A stretch of DNA of 17,146 nucleotides from an uncultured Oscillospiraceae bacterium (GTDB lineage Bacteria > Bacillota > Clostridia > Oscillospirales > Acutalibacteraceae), in the NCBI GenBank assembly GCA_900549755.1, contig URPQ01000043.1, forward strand, positions 1 through 17,146. The letters are read 5' to 3'. The notes under the pieces were generated by a model that was not told the origin of the DNA, did not search any database, and saw only the letters and a program-made list of their open reading frames with translations. The first letter of the stretch is position 1, and every line of letters starts with the position of its first letter. The translations under genes and the position numbers were made by a program. Positions 1 through 6,691 of this stretch are shown one piece after another.

Positions 1-90
1 CTAAAGGACGGCGACGTTATAGAATGGGTCTACACCTGCGATTTGGGTAAGGACGTAGGCTGCGAATGGATGGGGGAGGAAACACAATGA
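1..90 (+). CDS. DUF4430 domain protein, C-terminal end (partial)
   Basis: The window opens inside a gene. Frame 1 from base 1 is open to the TGA at 88-90 and gives 29 residues, including VIEWVYTCDLGKDVG. I recognise this as the closing strand of a DUF4430 (transcobalamin-like C-terminal) domain. Such proteins are usually exported or surface-anchored and often lie beside ECF transporters, where they are thought to bind a corrinoid-type ligand outside the membrane. Its stop overlaps the next start as ATGA, which implies translational coupling with EcfT and a shared operon. The signal peptide and most of the domain lie outside the window, so the identity rests on a short tail plus context. Confidence 0.7.
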   Translation, partial: LKDGDVIEWVYTCDLGKDVGCEWMGEETQ

Positions 91-968
91 GAGCCTTTGA
101 AAAATACCACCCCGCAGTATCGGCGTTTTACTTTTTTACAGTCATCATTATCGCTGTTTTTGTGTGGCACCCGATAATTCAGCTATCGGCGCTTACAGGC
201 GCCGCAGCCTTTTGTTTTTCGCTTGAAAGCCCGCGTAAGGCGCTTAAAAATACGGGCTTTTACATTCCGCTTTTTCTTATGGTGGCGGTAACAAACCCGC
301 TTTTTTCTCACAACGGCGTAACGCCCCTTTTCTTTTTAAACGGCAACCCCGTAACGCTTGAGGCGTTCGCCTACGGCGCGGCTATTGCCGTGGCGGTAAT
401 AGGCGTAATGCTGTGGTGCAAGTGCATGGGGGAGATTATGTCAAGTGATAAATTCCTTTGGCTTTTTGGCCGCCCGTTCCCAAAAATTTCGCTTGTGCTT
501 TCTGCGGCGCTGAGGTTTATACCGCTGTTTGTAAGGCAATCGAAAGAGGTAAGCCGCGCGCAAAAGGCAATGGGGCTTTATTCATCAAAAAGCTATGTTG
601 ATAAAATTAAAGCTGCGTTTTCGGTTTTGTCGGTTATGATAACCCGCGCGCTTGAAAGCGCGATTGATACCTCAATGTCTATGAAAGCCCGCGGCTACGG
701 TACAGGCAGGCGGACAAGCTTTTCTATTTTCCGCTTTACTCTGCGCGACCTTATTTTTTTTATAACCGCGCTTGCCCTTTTTGCGGTAACGCTTATCGGT
801 ATTGCGCTCGGCAAAACGGAATTTTACTATTACCCCGAAATCACTGAAATACAGGCTGACGCAGGCTTTATTATTACCTGCTCGGCATATTTTGCGCTTG
901 CAATTCTGCCCTTTATAACCGAAATTAAGGAGGAGCTCAAATGGAAATACTGCATATCGAAAATTTAA
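87..968 (+). CDS. ecfT: ECF transporter transmembrane component EcfT (CbiQ family)
   Basis: A 293-residue membrane protein, the normal size for EcfT, the scaffold that links the ATPases to the S component of an energy-coupling-factor importer. Hydrophobic segments lie near residues 15-47, 57-72, 95-113, 215-235 and 255-280. The cytoplasmic coupling region carries the conserved motif KARGYG (200-205), which docks into the EcfA groove. An earlier SRAQKAMG (156-163) occupies the place of the first Ala-Arg-Gly motif but is degenerate. I place the start at the ATG at 87, not at an in-frame ATG at 66, because GGGGGAGGA at 70-78 is spaced for it and it overlaps the upstream TGA. The 3' end overlaps ecfA by 28 bases, so expression is probably coupled. 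Confidence 0.9.
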   Translation: MRAFEKYHPAVSAFYFFTVIIIAVFVWHPIIQLSALTGAAAFCFSLESPRKALKNTGFYIPLFLMVAVTNPLFSHNGVTPLFFLNGNPVTLEAFAYGAAIAVAVIGVMLWCKCMGEIMSSDKFLWLFGRPFPKISLVLSAALRFIPLFVRQSKEVSRAQKAMGLYSSKSYVDKIKAAFSVLSVMITRALESAIDTSMSMKARGYGTGRRTSFSIFRFTLRDLIFFITALALFAVTLIGIALGKTEFYYYPEITEIQADAGFIITCSAYFALAILPFITEIKEELKWKYCISKI

Positions 969-2620
969 GCTTTGCCTACCCGAAATCGGAAAAAAAGGCG
1001 CTTGATAACATAAGCCTATCGTTTAAGGCAGGCAGCTTTAACGTTATATGCGGCGAATCGGGCTGCGGAAAAACCACCCTTCTTAAAATGCTCAAACGCG
1101 AGCTTACGCCAGTGGGGGACGAAAGCGGCGAGGTATTTTACCGCGGTAAAAAGCTTTGCGAGCTTGAAGGGCGCGCCTCTGCCGCCGAAATAGGCTTTGT
1201 AATGCAAAACCCCGAAAGCCAGATTGTGACCGATAAGGTATGGCACGAATTGGCGTTCGGGCTTGAAAGCTTAGGAGAAGATAACGAGGTTATACGCCGC
1301 AGGGTGGCAGAAATGTCCTCATATTTCGGAATTGAGGGCTGGTTCGGCAAAAAAACCAATGAATTATCGGGCGGGCAAAAGCAGCTTTTAAACCTTGCCT
1401 CGGTTATGGTAATGCAGCCGAATATTTTGATACTGGACGAGCCCACAAGCAGGCTTGACCCTATAGCGGCTTCCGAATTTATAGCCACGATTTGCAAAAT
1501 GAACCGCGAGTTATCTTTAACGGTCATAATCGCCGAGCACCGCTTAGAGGAGCTGCTGCCCGTGGCGGACAGCGTAACGGTTATGGAAAACGGGCGGGTA
1601 ATAGCCGCATGTGCCCCGCGTGAGGTATCGGGCAGGCTGAAAGTCATATCCGAAAATCAGCGTATGCTCTCGGCGCTGCCGTCAGCCACGCGTATTTTTG
1701 AAAAGCTGGGGTTACCCGGCGTTTGCCCCCTCACCGTGCGCGAGGGCAGAGATTTTCTTGAAAAAAACTTCGGCGGCGCGCCGATTGCGGAATATAAAGA
1801 AAAGCCTTACACCCATAGTGACAGCGCTGCAATAGAGCTTAAAAACGTATGGTTTCGCTATGAGAGAAATCTGCCCGATGTTTTGAAAAACACCTCATTA
1901 AAGGTTTTTGAGGGCGAAAGCTACTTTATTTTGGGCGGCAACGGCGTGGGTAAGACCACGGCGCTGGGCGTAATTGCGGGGCTTAACAGCGCATACCGCG
2001 GCAAAACGGTGATTTTGGGCAAAAAAATCAAAGAATACAGGGGCGCAGCGCTTTACAGGCATTGCTTATCGCTGCTGCCGCAGGAGCCGCAAAACGTATT
2101 TTTAAAGGACACGGTGCGCGAGGATTTTGAGGATATGCTCAAAACCTGCTGTGTACCTAAAGCGGAACACAACGCTAAAATTGAAGAAATAACAGAGCTT
2201 TTGGATATTGCCCCTCTGCTTTCGCGCCACCCGTTTGATTTAAGCGGCGGCGAGCAGCAAAAATGCGCTATAGCCAAAATTATGCTGTCAGAGCCACGAA
2301 TACTTTTACTTGACGAGCCTACAAAGGGCTTTGACGCTCATTCAAAGCAGAACCTTTCCGAAATTCTTAAAAAGCTTAAGGCGCGCGGCATAACTGTTGT
2401 TACGGTAACGCACGATATTGAGTTTGCCGCCGAAAACGCCGACCGCTGCGGCTTGTTTTTTGACGGCGAAATAATATCCTCCGCCACACCGAACGAATTT
2501 TTCGGCGGGAACAGCTTTTACACCACCGCTGCAGGCAGAATATCGCGTTTTGTTTTCAAAAACGCCGTAACGGTGGAGCAGGTGGTTGAAATGTGCAAAC
2601 GGAGCGGAAAAAATGACTAA
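941..2620 (+). CDS. ecfA: ECF transporter ATPase with two fused ABC domains (EcfA1A2-like)
   Basis: The 559-residue protein carries both ATPase halves of an ECF importer in one chain. NBD1 has Walker A G38-T46 (GESGCGKTT), signature LSGGQ at 142-146 and Walker B ending D166-E167. NBD2 has Walker A 332-340 (GGNGVGKTT), signature LSGGE at 434-438 and D458-E459. Both domains keep the catalytic glutamate, so both composite sites should hydrolyse ATP. No membrane segment is visible; the protein should sit on the cytoplasmic face bound to EcfT. Most Firmicutes have separate ecfA1 and ecfA2 genes for a shared module, while fused forms are typical of dedicated systems encoded with their own S component, as here. 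AAGGAGGAG just upstream supports the start. Confidence 0.92.
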   Translation: MEILHIENLSFAYPKSEKKALDNISLSFKAGSFNVICGESGCGKTTLLKMLKRELTPVGDESGEVFYRGKKLCELEGRASAAEIGFVMQNPESQIVTDKVWHELAFGLESLGEDNEVIRRRVAEMSSYFGIEGWFGKKTNELSGGQKQLLNLASVMVMQPNILILDEPTSRLDPIAASEFIATICKMNRELSLTVIIAEHRLEELLPVADSVTVMENGRVIAACAPREVSGRLKVISENQRMLSALPSATRIFEKLGLPGVCPLTVREGRDFLEKNFGGAPIAEYKEKPYTHSDSAAIELKNVWFRYERNLPDVLKNTSLKVFEGESYFILGGNGVGKTTALGVIAGLNSAYRGKTVILGKKIKEYRGAALYRHCLSLLPQEPQNVFLKDTVREDFEDMLKTCCVPKAEHNAKIEEITELLDIAPLLSRHPFDLSGGEQQKCAIAKIMLSEPRILLLDEPTKGFDAHSKQNLSEILKKLKARGITVVTVTHDIEFAAENADRCGLFFDGEIISSATPNEFFGGNSFYTTAAGRISRFVFKNAVTVEQVVEMCKRSGKND

Positions 2621-3290
2621 AAAGCTTTTAATCAACCTTATTGTGCTGGGGTTAATACCGCTTACCGTGCTTGCGGGGGCTGTAATATTTAAGGATAAGC
2701 AATACGCTTGGATAACCCTTTGCATAGCGGTGCTTGCATGTATTCCGTTTTTCCTTTCCTTTGAAAACGGCAAAACGCGCGTAAAGGAAATGATGATAAT
2801 TGCAGTAATGGTAGGCCTTGCCGTGGTGGGCAGAATAATATTCACGCCCCTGCCGGGCTTTAAGCCCGTTACGGCAATAGTGGTAATAACCGCCATGTAT
2901 TTCGGGGGTGAGGCGGGCTTTTTAACCGGCGCGCTTTCCGCCGTTATATCCGATTTTTATTTCGGGCAGGGCCCTTGGACGCCCTTTCAGATGTTTGTTT
3001 GGGGACTTATAGGGTTTATAGCCGGCGTAATTTCCAACCCGCTTAAACGCAGCCGCATATTGCTTGGGGTTTACGGTATAATTTCGGGCGTGCTGTTTTC
3101 TTTGCTTATGGACGTATGGACGGTGCTTTGGTGGGACGGCTCTTTCACGCTTACGCGCTACCTTGCGGCGACGGTATCGGCTGCGAGGTTTACCGTTGTT
3201 TACGCCGTTTCAAATGTGATTTTTCTTTTGCTGCTGCAAAAGCCCATAGGCAAAAAGCTTGAAAGAATTAAGGATAAATACGGAATGTAA
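2613..3290 (+). CDS. ECF transporter S component, probably for cobalamin/corrinoid
   Basis: A 225-residue integral membrane protein with about six hydrophobic segments (approximately 5-25, 32-50, 60-76, 88-112, 124-145, 155-172 and 190-208, some of which may be re-entrant). The conserved core FKPVTAIVVITAMYFGG (83-99), followed by LTGALSAVISDFYFGQGPWTPFQM, is typical of S components found beside DUF4430 proteins. S components bind the vitamin and topple in the membrane on EcfT/EcfA. Cobalamin is inferred from the DUF4430 neighbour and general resemblance; no ligand-binding residue proves it, and another vitamin is possible. I prefer the ATG at 2613, preceded by GGAG and overlapping the ecfA stop by eight bases, to an in-frame TTG at 2586. 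No convincing terminator follows; the tRNA promoter begins 20 bases later. Confidence 0.8.
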   Translation: MTKKLLINLIVLGLIPLTVLAGAVIFKDKQYAWITLCIAVLACIPFFLSFENGKTRVKEMMIIAVMVGLAVVGRIIFTPLPGFKPVTAIVVITAMYFGGEAGFLTGALSAVISDFYFGQGPWTPFQMFVWGLIGFIAGVISNPLKRSRILLGVYGIISGVLFSLLMDVWTVLWWDGSFTLTRYLAATVSAARFTVVYAVSNVIFLLLLQKPIGKKLERIKDKYGM

Positions 3291-3309
3291 AAAAATTTGA
3301 AATTGGGGA

Positions 3310-3337
3310 TTGAAATTTTTTGAAAATATGGTAAAAT
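3310..3337 (+). promoter_or_regulatory. Predicted sigma-A promoter of tRNA-Val
   Basis: TTGAAA (3310-3315) and TAAAAT (3332-3337) are separated by 16 bases and end 11 bases before the mature tRNA 5' end. This suggests the tRNA is transcribed separately from the ECF operon upstream. Confidence 0.6.
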
Positions 3338-3348
3338 AGTATTCAGTC

Positions 3349-3425
3349 GGGGGTTTAGCTCAGCTGGTCAGAGTGCCTGCTTCACACGCAGGAGGTCGGC
3401 GGTTCGAGCCCGCCAGTCCCCACCA
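3349..3425 (+). tRNA. tRNA-Val (anticodon CAC)
   Basis: A 77-nucleotide cloverleaf can be drawn fully by eye. The acceptor stem GGGGGTT pairs with AGTCCCC with one G-T and one T-G pair. The D arm starts GCTC. The anticodon arm is CCTGC-TTCACAC-GCAGG. The T arm is GGCGG-TTCGAGC-CCGCC, and CCA is encoded at 3423-3425. The loop places C-A-C at positions 34-36, so the tRNA reads GUG (valine). A UAC-anticodon valine tRNA can usually read GUG by wobble, so this isoacceptor probably supplements one elsewhere. The gene stands alone, ahead of a run of decayed genes. Confidence 0.96.
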
Positions 3426-3442
3426 GGCCGTGTGCGGTATGT

Positions 3443-3494
3443 GTGCAAACCTGCAGCCGCATATGTGCAAAGATAGCGTAACCTTCATTTGCAC
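3443..3494. repeat. Three short GTGCAAA repeats after the tRNA
   Basis: GTGCAAA occurs at 3443-3449 and 3465-3471, and its complement TTTGCAC at 3488-3494. The second and third copies could pair as a 7-8 bp stem with a 16-base loop. No gene is visible between 3426 and 3636. The function is unknown and the spacing could be chance. Confidence 0.35.
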
Positions 3495-3541
3495 GAGGGC
3501 GATTTTAAAGCAAGTAAAGCCTTGCCGCTATACCAAAATTC

Positions 3542-3563
3542 AAGCCCCGCTTTGGCGGGGCTT
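3542..3563 (+). terminator. Hairpin terminator downstream of tRNA-Val
   Basis: AAGCCCCGC (3542-3550) pairs perfectly with GCGGGGCTT (3555-3563) around a TTTG loop. This is a 9-bp GC-rich stem, but the following tract (TAAATAT) is only moderately T-rich. It is the first strong hairpin after the tRNA and probably ends that transcript. Confidence 0.6.
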
Positions 3564-3636
3564 TAAATATATGGTTAAAATTACCGAAGGCAGTCGAGTT
3601 TTTAAATATAAAGAAATCGCAATATGAGAGCAGCTT

Positions 3637-3975
3637 ATGAAATTCCCGTTGGAGGAGCTTATGCCGTACCCGATAGCGGCACTTTTTGTGCTGGCGGTGT
3701 TTTACGGAATTTACTTTGCAAAAAAGCATTGTACCCTGATTGTATTGTCTATACAAAAAGCGTAAAGGCATACAAACCCGCCAAATTGGGCGCAGAAAAG
3801 AAAAATCAATACATACGGTTGAAATGCTTATGAGCGTTGCCGCATTGGGTGCGCCCGCCGCACAGCTTGTGTTGTTTTTTTCGGGTGGAGCTATATGCCT
3901 GCGGGCGCACGCTTTACCGGATTCTGCATAGGTATGCTGCACTTGCGGATTTTGCGGGATTGCTTCTTATTGCTT
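3637..3975 (+). pseudogene. ICMT-like (isoprenylcysteine carboxyl methyltransferase family) gene, frameshifted and truncated
   Basis: Successive pieces of one membrane protein appear in different frames. From the ATG at 3637 one reads MKFPLEELMPYPIAALF and then VLAVFYGIYFAK. A second frame gives KKRKGIQTRQIGRRKEKS and on to MSVAALGAPAAQLV (about 3752-3872). The first frame phase returns with GWSYMPAGARFTGFCIGML (about 3878-3936), and a third gives LADFAGLLLIAF (about 3941-3976). The order (an opening helix ending GIYF-K, a KRKGI-T-QI linker, then more helices) matches the N-terminal half of clostridial ICMT-like methyltransferases. The C-terminal part with the conserved DSWRAG region and SAM site is missing; the sequence runs straight into the 3' end of the SDR remnant. 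One shift can be explained by loss of a single T in the run at 3865-3871. Not functional as read. Confidence 0.65.
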
Positions 3976-4245
3976 TTTCCTGCAGCCGTCAATCTGAATG
4001 TTCTGCCCGGAAATATAGCTTGCGTTGTCACTCGCAAGAAAGCATATCAGGTTTGCATTTTCCATATCGCTGCCTGTTCTTCCCATAAAAGAAAGCTCGC
4101 TCGGTTCGGTGTAGTTTATATCATCATTATCAGAGGGGCTTACACTTCCCGGCGAAACGCTGTTTACCAGTATTCCCTTATCCGATACCTCTTTGGCAAG
4201 CGTCCTTGTGAAAGAAATAAGCGCTGTTTTACCCTTGAAATTCAT
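3967..4245 (-). pseudogene. Short-chain dehydrogenase/reductase with internal deletion (FabG-like remnant)
   Basis: The frame encodes 92 residues, against about 240-260 for an SDR. It starts like a normal SDR N terminus (MNFKGKTALI) and jumps straight to the region after the catalytic Tyr-x3-Lys. It then continues with SFTRTLAKEV, VNSVSPGSV, FLASDNASYISGQ and IQIDGCRKKQ, which are standard C-terminal SDR motifs. The TGxxxGIG nucleotide loop, NAG motif and catalytic Ser, Tyr and Lys are absent, so it cannot be an active oxidoreductase. The natural start and an AAGGA site upstream survive, and the frame is kept across the join. It lies 26 bases after the MDR remnant on the same strand, as in a former two-gene operon. 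Confidence 0.75.
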
Positions 4246-4271
4246 AGCTTACCGTTCCTTATAAATAATTT

Positions 4272-4848
4272 TTACTGATTAACGGTCAAAACCACCTTAC
4301 CTACGTTTTCGCCGCGGTAAAGAATATCCTGTGCCGCCTCTGCCTCGGTTATCGGCAGTACCTTATAGATAGTGGGGCGCACTTCTCCCGTTGATACCTT
4401 AGGCCATACATCGCGCACAAGGTCAGCAAGAATTTCCGCTTTAACGGCAGGGGTTCTTGACCGCAGCGTACTGCCGACTATTCTTACATTCCTTACATAT
4501 ATGTTTTTAAGGTCTATTTCAGTTTTCTGCCCTGCAAGAGCCGCTATCATTATCCAGCGTGCGCCATGGGTGAGGTAATGTATGCACTTGCCCATTATCT
4601 CGCCGCCGAGGCAGTCTATCGCAACGTCAACGCCGTGACCGTTTTCAAGCTCCTCTTTAAGCACATCTACAATGTCCTCTTTTGTTGTAACAACAACGCG
4701 GTCGGCGTTCAAGTGCTTAATGTTATTTGCGATTTCTTCTGTAAGCACGGTTGTTATAACCCTTACGCCGAAAGCCTTTGCCATGGGTATTATAACGCTG
4801 GCAAGACCGCTTGCACCCGCGTTCATCAAAAGGGCAGCTTTCCGGTTA
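4272..4848 (-). pseudogene. MDR-family zinc-type alcohol dehydrogenase/quinone reductase, N-terminal half missing
   Basis: About 190 residues of the C-terminal half of a medium-chain dehydrogenase/reductase are intact. They include the nucleotide-binding turn MNAGASGLASVIIPMAKAFG, then GVDVAIDCLGG, the TLRSRTPAVKAEI segment and the normal ending EAAQDILYRGENVGKVVLTVN. Quinone-reductase-type members run to about 325 residues, so the GroES-like N-terminal domain of roughly 130 residues is gone. Beyond about 4848 the frame stays open, but the residues no longer resemble the family; the opposite strand there codes for the AraC remnant. The only far-upstream start in frame is a TTG without a clear ribosome binding site. 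The 5' breakpoint is judged by eye to within 10-20 bases. Confidence 0.75.
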
Positions 4849-5363
4849 TAAATTTCGATTGCACAAATTTCAACTGCGATGAGGTACTGTCGTTTCCAAT
4901 TCAAAACACAGGGATATATATAAAGGAATATGAAAAAATGAAAACTCTTTCGCTTTTCGAGGGGAACAGAGCGGCAATAATGAGCATTTTTTACGGTATT
5001 CTAAATAGAATAGCCTTGGAAAACACAGGGCAGAGCCGGCTTATTCCCGCAATAAGATTTATTGAGAATAACTTTCACCGCCCCTCGCTTACAAACGGTG
5101 AATTGGCGCGGGAATGTAACATAAGCGAGATATATTTCAGAAGATTGTTTACTGAAATATATAAAACCACGCCAAAGCAGTACCTTATAGAAATAAGAAT
5201 AAACAAGGCGAAACAGCTTTTAACCGACGGCGCTTTAAAGGTCGGTGCGGTCGCCGAACAGTGCGGATTTACCAATCAATATCATTTCTGCCGTATATTC
5301 AAGGAGAAAACCGGACTTACGCCTACCGAGTTTGCAAAGCATAACAGAATTTACAAAATTTAA
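4845..5363 (+). pseudogene. AraC-family regulator lacking its N-terminal sensor domain
   Basis: The C-terminal part is well preserved. A linker-like stretch (CDEVLSFPIQ to SIFYGILNRI) leads into a complete AraC DNA-binding domain. The first helix-turn-helix lies around NGELARECNISEIYFRRLF and the second around VGAVAEQCGFTNQYHFCRIF, with the family ending KEKTGLTPTEFAKHN. The N-terminal cupin/ligand domain of about 100-150 residues is absent. The frame is open further upstream to 4566, but that sequence is antisense to the MDR remnant and is not family-like. An in-frame ATG at 4938, ten bases after AAGGA, could still start a 141-residue DNA-binding fragment. It was probably the divergent regulator of the MDR-SDR pair; whether the fragment is expressed is unknown. 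Confidence 0.7.
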
Positions 5364-5391
5364 TTTTCGGCGTAAAAAGTTAAAAAAACTG

Positions 5392-5420
5392 TTGCATTTT
5401 CTTTTAATATGTGGTATTAT
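5392..5420 (+). promoter_or_regulatory. Predicted sigma-A promoter of rpsT
   Basis: TTGCAT (5392-5397) and TATTAT (5415-5420) are separated by the ideal 17 bases. The start of transcription would fall near 5427, giving a leader of about 30 bases that includes TTAGGAGGTG. Confidence 0.75.
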
Positions 5421-5457
5421 AACTTGTACTGTGAGTAATTTGTTAGGAGGTGTCACA

Positions 5458-5721
5458 ATGCCGAATATAAAATCTGCGAAAAAGCGCGTGCTCGTAAGCC
5501 GTGCTAATTATGAGCGCAATAAAGCTTACCGTTCCGCTTTAAGAACTGCCGTTAAGAAAGCGGACGCCGCAATAGACGCCGGCTCTGCCGATATGGCTGA
5601 GGTTGTAACTGCTGCCGTTAAAAAGATTGATCAGGCTGCGGTTAAGGGTATCATTCACAAGAATAACGCAGCAAGAAAGAAGTCTGCTTTAGTTACCCGC
5701 TACAATAAGGTAAAGGCGTAA
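5458..5721 (+). CDS. rpsT: 30S ribosomal protein S20
   Basis: An 87-residue, very basic protein with the standard S20 opening MPNIKSAKKRVLVSRANYER-N and ending ARKKSALVTRYNKVKA, at the usual family length. S20 is a primary binding protein that bridges helices of 16S rRNA in the small subunit. TTAGGAGGTG lies eight bases before the ATG. The gene is monocistronic, with its own promoter upstream and a strong terminator downstream. It is the first intact coding gene after the remnant cluster. Confidence 0.97.
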   Translation: MPNIKSAKKRVLVSRANYERNKAYRSALRTAVKKADAAIDAGSADMAEVVTAAVKKIDQAAVKGIIHKNNAARKKSALVTRYNKVKA

Positions 5722-5747
5722 TTTGACACCTTTTTTGTCTTTAAGCA

Positions 5748-5780
5748 AGGACCTCCGGCTTAGCCGGAGGTCCTGTTTTA
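5748..5780 (+). terminator. Intrinsic terminator of rpsT
   Basis: GGACCTCCGGC (5749-5759) pairs perfectly with GCCGGAGGTCC (5763-5773) around a TTA loop, extended by one A-T pair. GTTTTA follows. This is the strongest hairpin in the window and lies 27 bases after the rpsT stop. Confidence 0.88.
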
Positions 5781-5818
5781 TAGTATTATGGTTTTAAACA
5801 GTTGAGGGCGGTATGCCT

Positions 5819-5858
5819 GAAACAGAAAACCGCCTACTGCCATATTTCACAGGCGGTT
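5819..5858 (-). terminator. Terminator of the AraC/cupin regulator gene
   Basis: AACCGCCT (5828-5835) pairs with AGGCGGTT (5851-5858). On the minus strand the stem is followed by TTCTGTTTC, a moderate T tract. It lies 10 bases past the regulator's stop codon, which fits minus-strand termination. The loop is fairly long (15 bases). Confidence 0.6.
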
Positions 5859-5868
5859 ATGCTTTGTA

Positions 5869-6675
5869 TTATTTTTTAATTCGTTTCAGTTCTGTTACAT
5901 TCAACCGGTATTCCGCAGGGGAAATGCCGGTTGTCTGCTTAAATGAGCGGTTAAACGAGCGTATTGTGCCGAAACCGACTTCTTCCGATATTTCCGCTAT
6001 TTTTTTATCGGTCTCCCGCAAAAACGCGCACGCCTCGCTTATTCTCAGGCTGTTTATGTATTCGTTAAAATTCTGCCCGAGCTTGCGGTTTATAAGGTGC
6101 GAAATATAATATTTGCTCAAATGCAATTTTTCAGCGACTGAGTCAAGCGTTATCGGATCGGTAAAATTATGAGTGCAAAAATCCATAATTCCGTAAAATG
6201 CGGAATTTCTTTCAATATTTGCGGTTTTCAGCTTAAAATGCGGCAGCATTATGCTCATCATTATGTTTATGTAGCCGTTCAGCCGAAGTTTGCTGTATTC
6301 GTCATTTTGTTTTGCAAGCGGGTAAATTTTATCAAATATCTCGCAAAGCTCGCTGTCATCGGCGGCTGAAATGAAATTCTTATCCGGAATACTTTTTGAA
6401 ATTTCAACGGAAAAACCGCACAGTATTTCAGGCGAGAAAATTATAATCATATATTCGCCGGGTGTTATGGTGTCATAGTAGTGTATTTGATTGGGAAAAG
6501 AGATAAAGGTATCGCCCGCATTTAAAAGATAGCTGTTTTTATCGGCATAGGCAACGGATTGCCCGCTGAGCGCGTGTATAACTTCAATTTCTTTATGCAG
6601 GTGAATTGTAGTGCCGAGTATGGCTGAATGATTATACTCTATGAGATTAAGTTTATTTTCGTAAATTACGTTCAT
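5869..6675 (-). CDS. AraC-family transcriptional regulator with N-terminal cupin domain
   Basis: A full-length 268-residue regulator. The N-terminal third is a cupin-like sensor: HLHKEIEVIHALSG at 25-38, the turn LLNAGDTFISF at 50-60 and PNQIHYY at 61-67. Regulators of this type commonly sense sugars or related small molecules. The DNA-binding domain covers about 160-260, with helix-turn-helix units near 175-196 (LDSVAEKLHLSKYYISHLI) and 225-245 (IAEISEEVGFGTIRSFNRSF), then the family ending TTGISPAEYRLN. I place the start at the ATG at 6675, after GAGG ten bases upstream; the open frame beyond is antisense to feoA. It is transcribed divergently from feoA, but nothing shows it controls feoA, and its sugar-type architecture argues for a target elsewhere. 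Confidence 0.88.
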   Translation of the reverse strand: MNVIYENKLNLIEYNHSAILGTTIHLHKEIEVIHALSGQSVAYADKNSYLLNAGDTFISFPNQIHYYDTITPGEYMIIIFSPEILCGFSVEISKSIPDKNFISAADDSELCEIFDKIYPLAKQNDEYSKLRLNGYINIMMSIMLPHFKLKTANIERNSAFYGIMDFCTHNFTDPITLDSVAEKLHLSKYYISHLINRKLGQNFNEYINSLRISEACAFLRETDKKIAEISEEVGFGTIRSFNRSFKQTTGISPAEYRLNVTELKRIKK

Positions 6676-6691
6676 AATGTTATAACCTCGT

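Noticed and set aside
1016..2896. Long open frames antisense to ecfA and the S component
   Set aside because: They have no start signals, and their residues are unlike any family. They result from the codon bias of the real genes on the plus strand.
3291..3320. AAAAATTT and AAATTTTT inverted repeat after the S component as a terminator
   Set aside because: The stem is purely A-T with a 14-base loop and no GC core, and it overlaps the tRNA promoter region.
3571..3627. Short frame MVKITEGSRVFKYKEIAI as a small gene
   Set aside because: Only 18 residues, no ribosome binding site (it starts directly after a terminator hairpin), and no family recognised. It may be remnant sequence.
4566..4844. 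Upstream extension of the AraC frame as a true N-terminal domain
   Set aside because: This stretch is antisense to a clear MDR coding sequence and resembles no AraC sensor domain, so the open frame is accidental.
5723..5738. TTGACA and a T run just after rpsT as another promoter or terminator
   Set aside because: No -10 follows at 16-18 bases, and no stem precedes the T run. The strong hairpin at 5748-5773 is the better terminator.
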